Source of the DNA: Bhargavaea beijingensis
GTDB lineage: Bacteria; Bacillota; Bacilli; Bacillales_A; Planococcaceae
DNA: 64,000 nucleotides
NCBI RefSeq assembly: GCF_900101985.1
Contig: NZ_FNAR01000012.1
Span: 1 to 64,000, forward strand
Direction: 5' to 3'
Shown: positions 43,278-51,879 of the stretch, in pieces
Layout: the number at the start of each line of letters is the position of its first letter
Numbering within the stretch: position 1 is the stretch's first letter
Position numbers and translations under genes: made by a program
The notes under the pieces: model-generated
Told to the model about the DNA's origin: nothing
Databases searched by the model: none
What the model saw: only the letters and a program-made list of their open reading frames with translations

Positions 43278-44888
43278 ATGACGACGAACGAAACGGCAAG
43301 GGAACGGCAGGTAAAGGTGACGGGCGGCCGGACGCCATCCTCGGATACCATCCTGACGGAAGATGCCCTGCAATTCATCGGCGAATTGCATGAGCAGTTC
43401 AACAGCCGGCGGCTTGAGCTGCTGGAAAAGCGGATGGAGCGGCAGGCAAAGTTTGATGCGGGGGAGCAGCCGGACTTCCTTCCGGAAACGGAACAGATCA
43501 GGGAGGGCGATTGGGAAGTCGCCCCGATTCCTGAAGACCTGAAGGACCGCAGGGTGGAAATCACCGGGCCGGTCGACCGGAAGATGGTCATCAACGCGCT
43601 CAACTCCGGAGCGAAAACGTTCATGGCGTGCTTTGAGGACGCGACCTCCCCGACATGGGAGAACATGATCGAAGGGCAAAAGAATATGCATGATGCTGTG
43701 CGGCGGACGATTTCTTACATCCGTCCGTCCGACGGCAAGGAATATCGATTAAACGACGAGACGGCGGTCCTGATTGTCCGTCCGCGCGGCTGGCATCTGG
43801 AAGAGCGCCACGTGACGGTCGGAGGGGAGCCGGTGTCCGGCAGCCTGTTCGACTTCGGGCTGTTCTTCTACCACAATGCGAAAGAGCAGATCGCCCGCGG
43901 GACGGGGCCGTATTTCTACCTGCCGAAGGTGGAAAGCCATCTGGAAGCGCGCCTCTGGAATGACGTCTTCACTTATGCGCAGGAGCGGCTCGGCATCCCT
44001 CATGGCACCATCCGGGCAACTGTCCTGATCGAGACGATTCTTGCCGCGTTCGAGATGGATGAGATCCTCTACGAACTTCGCGACCATGCGGCAGGGCTCA
44101 ACTGCGGACGGTGGGACTATATCTTCAGCTTCCTGAAACGGTTCCGGAACCAGGATGATGTCCTGTTACCCGACCGCGGGCAGGTGACGATGACCGCGCC
44201 GTTCATGAGATCCTACACGCAGCTCTGTATCAAGACGTGCCACAAGCGAGGTGCGATGGCTATTGGCGGAATGGCGGCCCAGATTCCGGTCAAGGGGGAT
44301 GAAGAAGCCAATGCTGACGCGTTCCGCAAGGTGGCAGAAGACAAGCGGCGCGAGGCGACCGACGGCCATGACGGCACCTGGGTCGCGCATCCGGGTCTCG
44401 TCCCGGTCGCAATGAAGGAGTTCGACGCCCTCATCGGAGACGGGCAGAACCAGATCAACCGTAAGCGTGAAGACGTCCAAGTGACCGGCCGGGATCTGCT
44501 CCAGGTGCCGGAAGGGACCATCACGGAAGGCGGCATCCGGACGAACATCCATGTCGGCATCCGCTACATTGCGGCCTGGTTGTGCGGCAGCGGGGCGGTC
44601 CCGATCAACAATCTGATGGAGGATGCCGCAACGGCGGAAATTTCCCGCTCGCAAATCTGGCAATGGATCCGTCACCCGGAAGCACGCCTCGATGACGGCA
44701 GGGAAATCACGGAAAGCCTGTTCGAGCAGTTGCTGCAAGAGGAACTGTGGAAAATCCGCAAATCCGAAGGGGCGGAGAAGTTTACCGAAGGCCGATTTCA
44801 GGAAGCTGCCGACCTGTTCAAAGAGCTCACGGAAAACGACGACTTTGAAGAATTCCTGACCGTGCCGGGCTACGGCCGGCTGGCATAA
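43278..44888 (+). CDS. aceB: Malate synthase (form A)
   Basis: A 536-residue malate synthase A. It joins glyoxylate and acetyl-CoA. Segments [21 protein letters not shown] (substrate-side), [39 protein letters not shown] with the Mg-binding glutamate, and [13 protein letters not shown] are all present. AAAGGAG lies ten bases before the ATG, 18 bases after aceA. Confidence 0.95.
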   Translation: MTTNETARERQVKVTGGRTPSSDTILTEDALQFIGELHEQFNSRRLELLEKRMERQAKFDAGEQPDFLPETEQIREGDWEVAPIPEDLKDRRVEITGPVDRKMVINALNSGAKTFMACFEDATSPTWENMIEGQKNMHDAVRRTISYIRPSDGKEYRLNDETAVLIVRPRGWHLEERHVTVGGEPVSGSLFDFGLFFYHNAKEQIARGTGPYFYLPKVESHLEARLWNDVFTYAQERLGIPHGTIRATVLIETILAAFEMDEILYELRDHAAGLNCGRWDYIFSFLKRFRNQDDVLLPDRGQVTMTAPFMRSYTQLCIKTCHKRGAMAIGGMAAQIPVKGDEEANADAFRKVAEDKRREATDGHDGTWVAHPGLVPVAMKEFDALIGDGQNQINRKREDVQVTGRDLLQVPEGTITEGGIRTNIHVGIRYIAAWLCGSGAVPINNLMEDAATAEISRSQIWQWIRHPEARLDDGREITESLFEQLLQEELWKIRKSEGAEKFTEGRFQEAADLFKELTENDDFEEFLTVPGYGRLA

Positions 44889-44915
44889 CCCCAAACCCAT
44901 AAGGAGGAGATCAAT

Positions 44916-45044
44916 ATGATGAAAAACCAGCAGAAGATCGAAAAGTCCCGGAAGATCTGTGTCGAGTGCGGTTGTGAAATCGTCGAGAAAGTCGAGTCCC
45001 TCCACCATGAATGCGAGCGTTGCGTCGGGAAATCGGAGCAGTAA
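44916..45044 (+). CDS. 42-aa zinc-ribbon-like microprotein
   Basis: A small protein with ICVECGCEI and HHECERCVG, that is CxxC(G)C and HxCxxC sets able to hold one zinc. AAGGAGGAG gives a strong ribosome site, 27 bases after aceB. It resembles the YhfH-type gene at 45761 (MCTECGEKIEEQHECY). Function unknown. Confidence 0.7.
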   Translation: MMKNQQKIEKSRKICVECGCEIVEKVESLHHECERCVGKSEQ

Positions 45045-45049
45045 ACCAT

Positions 45050-45087
45050 AAAAAAAGGAGCCACCGTCAAATGCGGTGGCTCCTTTG
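45050..45087. terminator. Bidirectional terminator after aceAB and the microprotein
   Basis: AAAGGAGCCACC pairs with GGTGGCTCCTTT; the minus-strand side is followed by seven T residues. Confidence 0.85.
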
Positions 45088-45089
45088 AA

Positions 45090-45479
45090 TTATCGTTCAG
45101 TTACCACTGTCCCTGAAATCCGGTCATGGGGGAACAGCGCCCCGTCTTGTGCCTCAAACGCATCACGGTCTTTCAGGTAGTCGAATGTGCTGATGGTGTC
45201 CCGGTAGGCCATGCGCTTCACAATCTGTCCCGGTGTCGGTTCGGTGCTGTCTTTGTTTTCAAGGGCCAGCCCCATTGTCTTGTAGCCGATGGTCCGGCCA
45301 CTGTTCCTCAGTTGGGCATATTCCAGCGCCCACATGACGGCGGTCGGGGTGACGAGGGCGTGGAAGGCCTCGCTTTTGATCTTCTTTCTCAACAGGTATT
45401 CGACGCCTGCAGTTGCGGCGGTTGATATGGCGACATCCATCAGGTAGGCCTTGAATCGTTTTTTGGTGATCGGCTTCAC
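45090..45479 (-). CDS. RDD-like small membrane protein
   Basis: A 129-residue protein opening KRFKAYLMDVAISTAATAG, with the RDD-type Arg and Asp positions altered (RFKAYLMD). Two moderately hydrophobic helices follow and a segment GRTIGYKTMGLALEN typical of RDD proteins. Function unknown. The 45480-45705 stretch upstream holds no further gene that I can support. Confidence 0.65.
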   Translation of the reverse strand: MKPITKKRFKAYLMDVAISTAATAGVEYLLRKKIKSEAFHALVTPTAVMWALEYAQLRNSGRTIGYKTMGLALENKDSTEPTPGQIVKRMAYRDTISTFDYLKDRDAFEAQDGALFPHDRISGTVVTER

Positions 45480-45705
45480 GATGATTCCCCCAGTTTGTAC
45501 TTTATGTTTGGAATACGAGATGACAGAACGATTGGTTTCAATTATACAGAAAGACGTTTTAAGGTTTCCGATCTCTTAATCGGATAGTTTCGCTGTCTTG
45601 TCATCAGTTTAGGGTGTTTCACCCGAAGTTAGCAGGACAAGCTGTATTGGTACAAAAACAAAATCACTGTACTATAAAAGAAAACGTTGAGCTGGTTTAG
45701 AACAA

Positions 45706-45740
45706 TAAAAAACGCCCCGGACAAAAGGTCCGGGGCGCCG
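45706..45740 (-). terminator. Terminator of yhfH
   Basis: CGCCCCGGAC and GTCCGGGGCG around CAAAAG-type loop, followed by TTTTTTATTG on the minus strand. Confidence 0.85.
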
Positions 45741-45760
45741 TTAAGGTCGGTTGGCGTCAG

Positions 45761-45886
45761 TTATTCGCAGTTGCACTTGTCGCATTTGTTGCTGTAGCAT
45801 TCGTGTTGTTCCTCGATCTTTTCGCCGCATTCAGTGCACATTTTCGGAGGCAGGTTTTTGAAGAACTCAACAACATTTTCAATCAT
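45761..45886 (-). CDS. yhfH: YhfH-family zinc-ribbon microprotein
   Basis: A 41-residue protein, MIENVVEFFKNLPPKMCTEC opening, followed by GEKIEEQHECYSNKCDKCNCE. The cysteine pairs CxxC, C and CxxC suit a small zinc site. It follows the YhfH pattern and lies next to lplJ as in B. subtilis. The ATG at 45886 has AGGAG eight bases upstream. A promoter and inverted repeat lie upstream. Confidence 0.8.
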   Translation of the reverse strand: MIENVVEFFKNLPPKMCTECGEKIEEQHECYSNKCDKCNCE

Positions 45887-45939
45887 TCCGCATTCTCCTC
45901 TCGAGGTGATTAGGCTAATCAGCTTCTGTTGTTGTACAC

Positions 45940-45969
45940 ATTGTATTATAACAGGTGATGACCTGTCAA
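45940..45969 (-). promoter_or_regulatory. yhfH promoter with 16-bp inverted repeat
   Basis: On the minus strand TTGACA (45964-45969) and TACAAT (45940-45945) are 18 bases apart. The spacer and -35 overlap ACAGGTGATGACCTGT (45951-45966), a perfect inverted repeat around GATG, placed as an operator would be. Confidence 0.6.
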
Positions 45970-46097
45970 TGGTTTTCACCTAATTTTATAAATATTTTTT
46001 CAGGTTACTTTTTGGTGCTTACCGGCAACCTAAACGCGGGAGCGTTCCGGGGGTCTGTGATAAACTGTTTGAAGGAAACTGACAGGAGGTCGATTTC

Positions 46098-47090
46098 GTG
46101 AAATTCATCGACAACAAGGGCATCAACGACCCGTACATCAACCTCGCGATCGAGGAATACATCCTGAACACATTTGATACGGACAAGGATTCCTATCTGC
46201 TGTTCTACATTAACGGTCCATCCATCATCGTCGGCCGCAACCAGAACACCATCGAGGAGATCGATGCCGGCTACGTTGATAAAAACGGCATCAAGGTCGT
46301 CCGCCGGCTGTCTGGCGGCGGAGCGGTTTACCACGACCTCGGCAACCTGAACTACAGCTTCATCACGAAAGATGACGGCGAGAGCTTCCGCAACTTCAGG
46401 AAGTTCACGCAGCCTGTCGTCGACGCGCTCAACAACCTCGGCGTCAAAGCCGAACTCCAGGGCCGGAACGACCTGCTTGTCGAGGGACGCAAGATTTCAG
46501 GGAACGCCCAGTTTTCCACGCAGGGCCGCATGTACAGCCACGGCACGCTCATGTTCGATACGGACATCGGCGAAGTCGTGAACGCCCTGAAGGTCAAGAA
46601 AGACAAAATCGAATCCAAAGGCATCAAGTCCATCCGCTCACGCGTCGCGAACATTTCCGAGTTCCTCGGGGAGCCGATGACGATCGAAGAGTTTCGCCAG
46701 TACATCCTCGAGCAGATCTTCGGCGGCAAGGACAAGATTGAGTACATCGACCTTACGGAAGACGACTGGGAAAACATCAAAAAGCTGTCCGGGAAGCGTT
46801 ACGGCAACTGGGACTGGAACTACGGCAAGTCGCCGAAGTTCAACATGTCCCACTCCAAACGATTCCCGGTCGGGGGCATCGATGTGAAACTGGATGTGAA
46901 CAAAGGCAAGATCGAAGAAGCGGCAATCTTCGGCGACTTCTTCGGCGTCGGTGAAGTGGCCGAGATTGAAAAAGCTCTGAAAGGCGCCCAGTACAGCGCA
47001 GAAGGCATCCGAAAGGCGATCGAAGGAATCGATATCGAGAAGCTGCTCGGCGGCATCACAAAAGAAGAGTTCATCGATCTGATTTACTGA
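46098..47090 (+). CDS. lplJ: Lipoate-protein ligase LplJ
   Basis: A 330-residue enzyme that activates free lipoate with ATP and attaches it to lipoyl domains. The RRLSGGGAVYHDLGNLNYSF motif, GRNDLLVEGRKISGNAQ and the SHGTLMFDTD segment define the ligase fold; a C-terminal accessory domain (about 245-330) follows. The GTG start has AGGAGGT seven bases upstream. Confidence 0.94.
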   Translation: MKFIDNKGINDPYINLAIEEYILNTFDTDKDSYLLFYINGPSIIVGRNQNTIEEIDAGYVDKNGIKVVRRLSGGGAVYHDLGNLNYSFITKDDGESFRNFRKFTQPVVDALNNLGVKAELQGRNDLLVEGRKISGNAQFSTQGRMYSHGTLMFDTDIGEVVNALKVKKDKIESKGIKSIRSRVANISEFLGEPMTIEEFRQYILEQIFGGKDKIEYIDLTEDDWENIKKLSGKRYGNWDWNYGKSPKFNMSHSKRFPVGGIDVKLDVNKGKIEEAAIFGDFFGVGEVAEIEKALKGAQYSAEGIRKAIEGIDIEKLLGGITKEEFIDLIY

Positions 47091-47107
47091 TCACGCGCAG
47101 CCTGCCC

Positions 47108-47140
47108 AAAAGGGACCCGACAGACGCCGGGTCCCTTTTC
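47108..47140 (+). terminator. Terminator of lplJ
   Basis: AAAAGGGACCCG and CGGGTCCCTTTT. Confidence 0.85.
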
Positions 47141-47220
47141 TGGTATCATAAAAGCAGCGACAACACGGATTCCGGACGGGTGAACAGGCCGGAACCGGAA
47201 TCGGAAAAGAGGGAAAAACC

Positions 47221-47925
47221 GTGGAACAACATCGGATCCTCATCATTGAAGACGACCGGAAAATCGCCTCGCTGCTTGCCGAGACGCTCCGGAAATACCA
47301 TTACAATGTTCGGACGGCGGATGACTTCGACCGGATCTTGGAGGCGGAGGCCGAGTTCTCCCCGCACCTGATGCTGCTTGATATCAATCTGCCGTCCTAT
47401 GACGGCTATTACTGGTGCCGACAGTTGCGCCAGCGGACGACCGTGCCGATTTTGTTCATTTCAGCCCGCTCCGGCGAGATGGACCAAGTGTTTGCGCTCG
47501 AAAACGGCGGGGACGACTTTATCACGAAGCCGTTCAATTACGAGATCGTCCTGGCGAAAATCAGGAGCCACCTGAGAAGGTCGTTCGGTGAATACGCACC
47601 GAAGATGGAGGAGCGCACCGTCCGGCTCGGCCGGCTGGAGCTGTATCCGGAGCGGATGGAACTGCATGCACATGGGCAGGAGATCCCTCTGCAGAAAAAG
47701 GAGTGCGTCATCCTGGAGCTTCTCCTGTCCGAATCGCCGAAGGTCGTCACGCGCGAGCGGTTCCTCGAGGAACTGTGGGATGACCAGGCGTTCGTCGACG
47801 AAAACACCCTCAATGTGAACATGACACGGGTACGCAAAAAATTGGCTGACTACGGCATCCGGTCCCAGATCGAGACGGTGCGCGGGGCGGGCTACCGGTT
47901 TATCGCCGCGCCGGAGGAAGCATGA
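47221..47925 (+). CDS. BceR-type response regulator
   Basis: A 234-residue OmpR-family regulator with D11, D12 and phospho-acceptor D54 (LMLLDINLP), ITKPF lysine, and a winged helix ending IETVRGAGYRF. It overlaps the kinase gene by four bases. In Bce systems the regulator turns on the adjacent transporter when the transporter meets a cell-wall-active peptide. GTG start after AGAGGGA. Confidence 0.9.
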   Translation: MEQHRILIIEDDRKIASLLAETLRKYHYNVRTADDFDRILEAEAEFSPHLMLLDINLPSYDGYYWCRQLRQRTTVPILFISARSGEMDQVFALENGGDDFITKPFNYEIVLAKIRSHLRRSFGEYAPKMEERTVRLGRLELYPERMELHAHGQEIPLQKKECVILELLLSESPKVVTRERFLEELWDDQAFVDENTLNVNMTRVRKKLADYGIRSQIETVRGAGYRFIAAPEEA

Positions 47926-48950
47926 GGGCGCTTCGCCTGTTTGTCCGGGAGCACTCGGCCTATCTTGTATTCCATGCGCTGCTGACGGTTTTCGTCCTGT
48001 CTCTTTATTGGCTGGACGGATTCCGGAACGTGGACACGGCTGTTTATTCGGTCGTGATGGTGATTATCCTGACGACGCTTTTCCTGGCGGCCCGATTTAT
48101 CGGCCGGCGGGCATTCTATAATCGCATTCTGGGAAACCCGGCCAAAATGGAGGACCTCCTCATGCGGACGTCCAAATCCCCGGAAACGTCGGAAGTCGAG
48201 CGTTTCGGCCATGAGGTGTACGGCATCTACCAAAGGGAAGTGCAGGCACTGCGCTCGGAGAACGAGCGGCACGAGACATTCATGAACCAATGGGTGCACC
48301 AGATGAAGACTCCGCTGTCGGTCATCTCGCTGCTGCTGCAGGAGGAGGAAGTGGACAGGGAAGCGATCGGTGAAGAAGCGGATCGGATCCGCCGCGGCCT
48401 CGAGACCGTCCTGCTGAATGCGCGGCTTGGCACGTTTGAGCGGGACATGCAGATCGCCCGTGCGGATCTTGCCTCGCTTGTCCGGGAAGTGATCTCGGAG
48501 CACAAGAAACTGTTCATCACGAACCGGGTCTACCCGTCTGCCTCGATCGAAGAGGGATTGACGGTGACGACCGATCCGAAGTGGATGAAAACGATTATCG
48601 CCCAGTTCATCACGAATGCCGTGAAATACACACGCGACGAGGGGAAATATGTCTACTTCAGCGCTGCCAGAACGGAGGACGGCATCCGGCTGACCGTCCG
48701 GGACGAGGGGATCGGCATTCCGGCATCGGATCTGAAGCGTGTGACCCATGCATTCTTTACGGGTGAAAACGGCAGGCTGACAGGGGAGTCCACCGGAATG
48801 GGGCTGTTTATCGCGAAGGAAGTGTGCGATCAGCTCGGCCACGGCCTGGAGATCGAGTCGGAACCCGGAGAGGGGACGGCGGTGTCCGTCATCTTCAGGG
48901 AAAAGAAGGAAGAAGGAAAGGAAGAGGCGCATGCCGATCGTCAGCATTGA
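47922..48950 (+). CDS. BceS-type intramembrane-sensing histidine kinase
   Basis: A 342-residue kinase with two N-terminal helices (about 13-30 and 40-60) and almost no external loop, the hallmark of the group. The phospho-acceptor is H126 in FMNQWVHQMKTPLSV, followed by an ATPase domain with FITNAVKYT, DEGIGIP and GMGLFIAK. Sensing is normally done through the partner permease. It overlaps both neighbours. Confidence 0.9.
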   Translation: MRALRLFVREHSAYLVFHALLTVFVLSLYWLDGFRNVDTAVYSVVMVIILTTLFLAARFIGRRAFYNRILGNPAKMEDLLMRTSKSPETSEVERFGHEVYGIYQREVQALRSENERHETFMNQWVHQMKTPLSVISLLLQEEEVDREAIGEEADRIRRGLETVLLNARLGTFERDMQIARADLASLVREVISEHKKLFITNRVYPSASIEEGLTVTTDPKWMKTIIAQFITNAVKYTRDEGKYVYFSAARTEDGIRLTVRDEGIGIPASDLKRVTHAFFTGENGRLTGESTGMGLFIAKEVCDQLGHGLEIESEPGEGTAVSVIFREKKEEGKEEAHADRQH

Positions 48951-49704
48951 AGATGTCATCAAGATCTATGAGGGGAAAGTGACCCACCGGGCGCTCGACC
49001 GGCTCAGCTTCGATGTGGAGGAAGGAGAGTTCCTCGCCGTCATGGGGCCTTCCGGAAGCGGCAAGACGACGCTTCTGAACTTGATCTCCGGCATTGATAT
49101 GCCGACATCGGGCAGGGTGCTGATCAAAGGAACCGATCCGGCAACTCTCCGGCCGGATGACCTGGCCCGTTTCCGGAGACGTGAGCTCGGTTTCGTCTTC
49201 CAGGACTTTAACTTGCTCCGGATGCTGACGGTTGAGGAAAACATCGTGCTGCCGCTGACGCTCGACCGGCTGCCCGTCGAGGAAATGGATGCCCGGGTCA
49301 AGGCGATCACGGCACGGCTTGGGCTGGGAGGCATCCTGCACAAGCGGCCCGATGAGATATCGGGCGGCCAGGAACAGCGCGTCGCAATCGCGCGTGCCCT
49401 CGTCCACCGGCCGTCAATCGTGCTGGCCGATGAACCGACGGGCAACCTCGACTCGAACGCGGCCCGGGAAGTGCTGGACCTGCTCGGGACGATCAACCGG
49501 GAAAACCGGACGACATTCATCATGGTGACCCATGACCCGATCGCGGCCAGCTACTGCGACCGTGTCCTCTTTATCAAAGACGGTGCCTATTATAATGAAA
49601 TCCACAAGGATGATCGCCGCAGAACGTTTTTCCAGCGCATCCTGAACATGCTGTCGCTTCTGGGGGGCAACGTCGATGACCTTTCGTCAGTTCGCCTACC
49701 GTAA
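48931..49704 (+). CDS. BceA-type ABC transporter ATPase
   Basis: A 257-residue ATPase of the MacB/BceA class: Walker A GPSGSGKT, signature SGGQEQRVAIARAL and Walker B IVLADEPTGNLD. Its C-terminal RRRTFFQRILNMLSLLGG extension is typical of Bce ATPases. The signature has Glu in place of the usual Gln (SGGQEQ), a mild variant. It overlaps the kinase by 20 bases and the permease by 29. Confidence 0.9.
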   Translation: MPIVSIEDVIKIYEGKVTHRALDRLSFDVEEGEFLAVMGPSGSGKTTLLNLISGIDMPTSGRVLIKGTDPATLRPDDLARFRRRELGFVFQDFNLLRMLTVEENIVLPLTLDRLPVEEMDARVKAITARLGLGGILHKRPDEISGGQEQRVAIARALVHRPSIVLADEPTGNLDSNAAREVLDLLGTINRENRTTFIMVTHDPIAASYCDRVLFIKDGAYYNEIHKDDRRRTFFQRILNMLSLLGGNVDDLSSVRLP

Positions 49705-51598
49705 CGTCGTCCGGAACCGCCGTATCTATGCGGCGTTCTTCCTGGCGAGCGTGTTTTCGGTCATGGTGTTTTTCCTTTACTCGATGCTCATGTTCCACCC
49801 GGGAATCGGGGAGCAATTCATCACCGGCATCACGCTGATCGGGATGACTACGGCGGACATCATCCTGTATGTGTTCATGCTGTTTTTCCTGTTTTACTCG
49901 ATGCGGGCCTTTATGCAGGCGCGTTCAGGGGAATTTGCGCTCCTGCTCCAGCTCGGCATGGAGCGGCGGCAGCTCGGAAAGCTGTTGCTCCTCGAGATGC
50001 TGCTGCTCGGTGCCACGTCGACCGCCAGCGGCATTGTGCTCGGATTCACGTTCTCCAAGTACTTTTTCATGATTGTCCGGGAGCTGCTGCAACTTTCCGC
50101 GCTTCCGCTTTATGTGTCCTGGGAGCCGTTCCTCATGACGGCGGGGGCATTTTTCAGCCTGTTCCTGCTGATCGGGCTGTTGTCCGCTTATATCGTCGCC
50201 AACCGGGACATCTCTGAATTCAAGAAAGGGATCGGCGGGGAAGCGAATCCGTTCGGTTACTCGCCGGGCAGGGCGGCGGCCGGCATCCTGCTGCTGCTGT
50301 CTTCTTACGGTGCGGCACTGCTCGCGGGTCGGGTGAACGTCCTGTACCTGTCGGTGCTGCTGCCTCCCGCAGCCACGCTCGGGACGTATTATTTCTTCTC
50401 GCACTCGGTCCTGTATCTTCTCGACTTGTTCAGGGACCGGAAAAGCCTGTACTGGAAAAGGTCTCGGCTCGTATCGCTCGCAGAGACCGCTGCCAAACTC
50501 CGGGACAATGCGAACATGTTCTTTATCGTCGCGATTGTCTCGACAGTCGCCTTCCTCTCGGTCGGGACGCTTGCGAGCCTGGCGACGTACACCGCCCAGT
50601 ATCGTGCGTTGAATCCGCTTGGCCTCGTCTATGAAAGCTTCCCGGGGAATCCGCATGAATATGAGCATGTGACGGGGCTGATGAAGGAATTGCAAACCGC
50701 GGGACTGGAGTACACCCATGTGCCGCTCACCGTCGCCAGGGAGGAGTCGTCCTTCTCGGGGCAACCCATCAATATCCTCCGTGAGGGCGAAGTGAACCGG
50801 CTCGCCGAGACGCTCGGCGCAGGCCCGGTGAATCTTCGGCCTGGCGAAGCGGTCTTTCTGCCGTACTCGAAGGAAGCAGCCCCGAGACTGAAGGATGCGG
50901 ACATTCGGACGGAGCTTGAGGAAAGCGGCGTGGATGTCCATGTAAAGGGCGTTGTCGGCGGACTGCTGCTCCCGGCCTACAGCCTCGGGACGAATTCGAT
51001 TGTCGTCAGTGAAACCGATTTTGTCAAAGTCGCCTCCGTCCAGCCAGGCAACCTGCTTCGTATCCACGCTTTCGACGTTCCGGATTGGGAAGAAACCGTC
51101 GGCATCGGTCTGGCAATCGAACAGGCGATGGTCATGTCTGAAATCCAGCAGGGAGAGGCGCTGCCGTTCTACTATAAGAACCCGGGCCTCGATTACTCGA
51201 TCATCCGGTCGACATTCCACCTGCTGCTGTTGACCGGACTGCTGGTCGCCATGGTCTTCCTGCTCGCCGCGGGAAGCTTCATCTACTTTAAGCTTTACAC
51301 GATGCTTGACCGCGACCGTCGCCAGGCGGCCGTCCTGAAACGGCTCGGCATGACGGAGCGAGAATTCATCAAGATTGTCAACCGCCAGCTGATCCCGCAA
51401 TTCTTCCTGCCGTGGGGAATCGCCATGCTCCACAGCACATTCGCCTTCATCTCCCTGCAGGCGATCTGGAAGGAATTCGCCGACATCTCGATCCTGAACG
51501 AGATGGCCCTCGTCCTCGTCGGCTTCACGGTGATCCAGCTGCTGTATTTCTACCTGATCCGCTGGCGCTATCTGGCGCATGTGAAAGGCCCGGCTTGA
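49676..51598 (+). CDS. BceB-type ABC permease
   Basis: A 640-residue permease with ten predicted helices. A large external domain of about 200 residues (about 310-515) lies between helices 7 and 8, the part that contacts the antimicrobial peptide in this family. Family segments MTFRQFAYRNVVRNRRIYAA and MLDRDRRQAAVLKRLGMTERE are present. Together with the three genes upstream this makes a self-contained peptide sensing and resistance module. Confidence 0.9.
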   Translation: MTFRQFAYRNVVRNRRIYAAFFLASVFSVMVFFLYSMLMFHPGIGEQFITGITLIGMTTADIILYVFMLFFLFYSMRAFMQARSGEFALLLQLGMERRQLGKLLLLEMLLLGATSTASGIVLGFTFSKYFFMIVRELLQLSALPLYVSWEPFLMTAGAFFSLFLLIGLLSAYIVANRDISEFKKGIGGEANPFGYSPGRAAAGILLLLSSYGAALLAGRVNVLYLSVLLPPAATLGTYYFFSHSVLYLLDLFRDRKSLYWKRSRLVSLAETAAKLRDNANMFFIVAIVSTVAFLSVGTLASLATYTAQYRALNPLGLVYESFPGNPHEYEHVTGLMKELQTAGLEYTHVPLTVAREESSFSGQPINILREGEVNRLAETLGAGPVNLRPGEAVFLPYSKEAAPRLKDADIRTELEESGVDVHVKGVVGGLLLPAYSLGTNSIVVSETDFVKVASVQPGNLLRIHAFDVPDWEETVGIGLAIEQAMVMSEIQQGEALPFYYKNPGLDYSIIRSTFHLLLLTGLLVAMVFLLAAGSFIYFKLYTMLDRDRRQAAVLKRLGMTEREFIKIVNRQLIPQFFLPWGIAMLHSTFAFISLQAIWKEFADISILNEMALVLVGFTVIQLLYFYLIRWRYLAHVKGPA

Positions 51599-51604
51599 GC
51601 GGTC

Positions 51605-51660
51605 TCAGACTGTAGACAAAGTGAGTGTATTACTCCTTTGTCTGCAGTTTTTTCCTTTCC
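51605..51660 (+). terminator. Terminator of the Bce operon; repeat shared with 59220
   Basis: ACTGTAGACAAAGTGAG pairs with the complement ACTCCTTTGTCTGCAGT and is followed by TTTTTTCC. Nearly the same sequence lies inverted at 59222-59272. Confidence 0.8.
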
Positions 51661-51728
51661 ATCAAACTCAGGAATTCCGTTGCGGGCCCATCGGCTAAAA
51701 AGTAAGTGACCGTATCATGAATTTTCAT
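51630..51728 (-). CDS. 32-aa microprotein ending RKKLQTKE
   Basis: A frame from ATG at 51728 with AAAAGGAGTG seven bases upstream. It opens MKIHDTVTYFLADGPATEFL and ends LMERKKLQTKE, with its stop inside the hairpin shared with the Bce terminator. A second locus at 59188-59242 keeps the GPAAE...RKKLQTKE end in frame but lacks a start. Function unknown; coding status rests on the ribosome site and this partial conservation. Confidence 0.55.
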   Translation of the reverse strand: MKIHDTVTYFLADGPATEFLSLMERKKLQTKE

Positions 51729-51839
51729 GGTTTCACTCCTTTTGGTAATCACAATATAGAGTACTTCTCTTTAATACTGAATTTTTCCTTTGGCGGTTGT
51801 CCGCCCCATATTATTGCTCTATAATAGTTAACGGGATAG

Positions 51840-51857
51840 TGAATGACTATTCATTCA
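51840..51857. promoter_or_regulatory. FadR operator of lcfB
   Basis: TGAATGACTATTCATTCA is an exact match to the Bacillus FadR consensus, 23 bases before the lcfB start. Confidence 0.9.
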
Positions 51858-51879
51858 ATTCAAAATGAGGGGGATGGCT

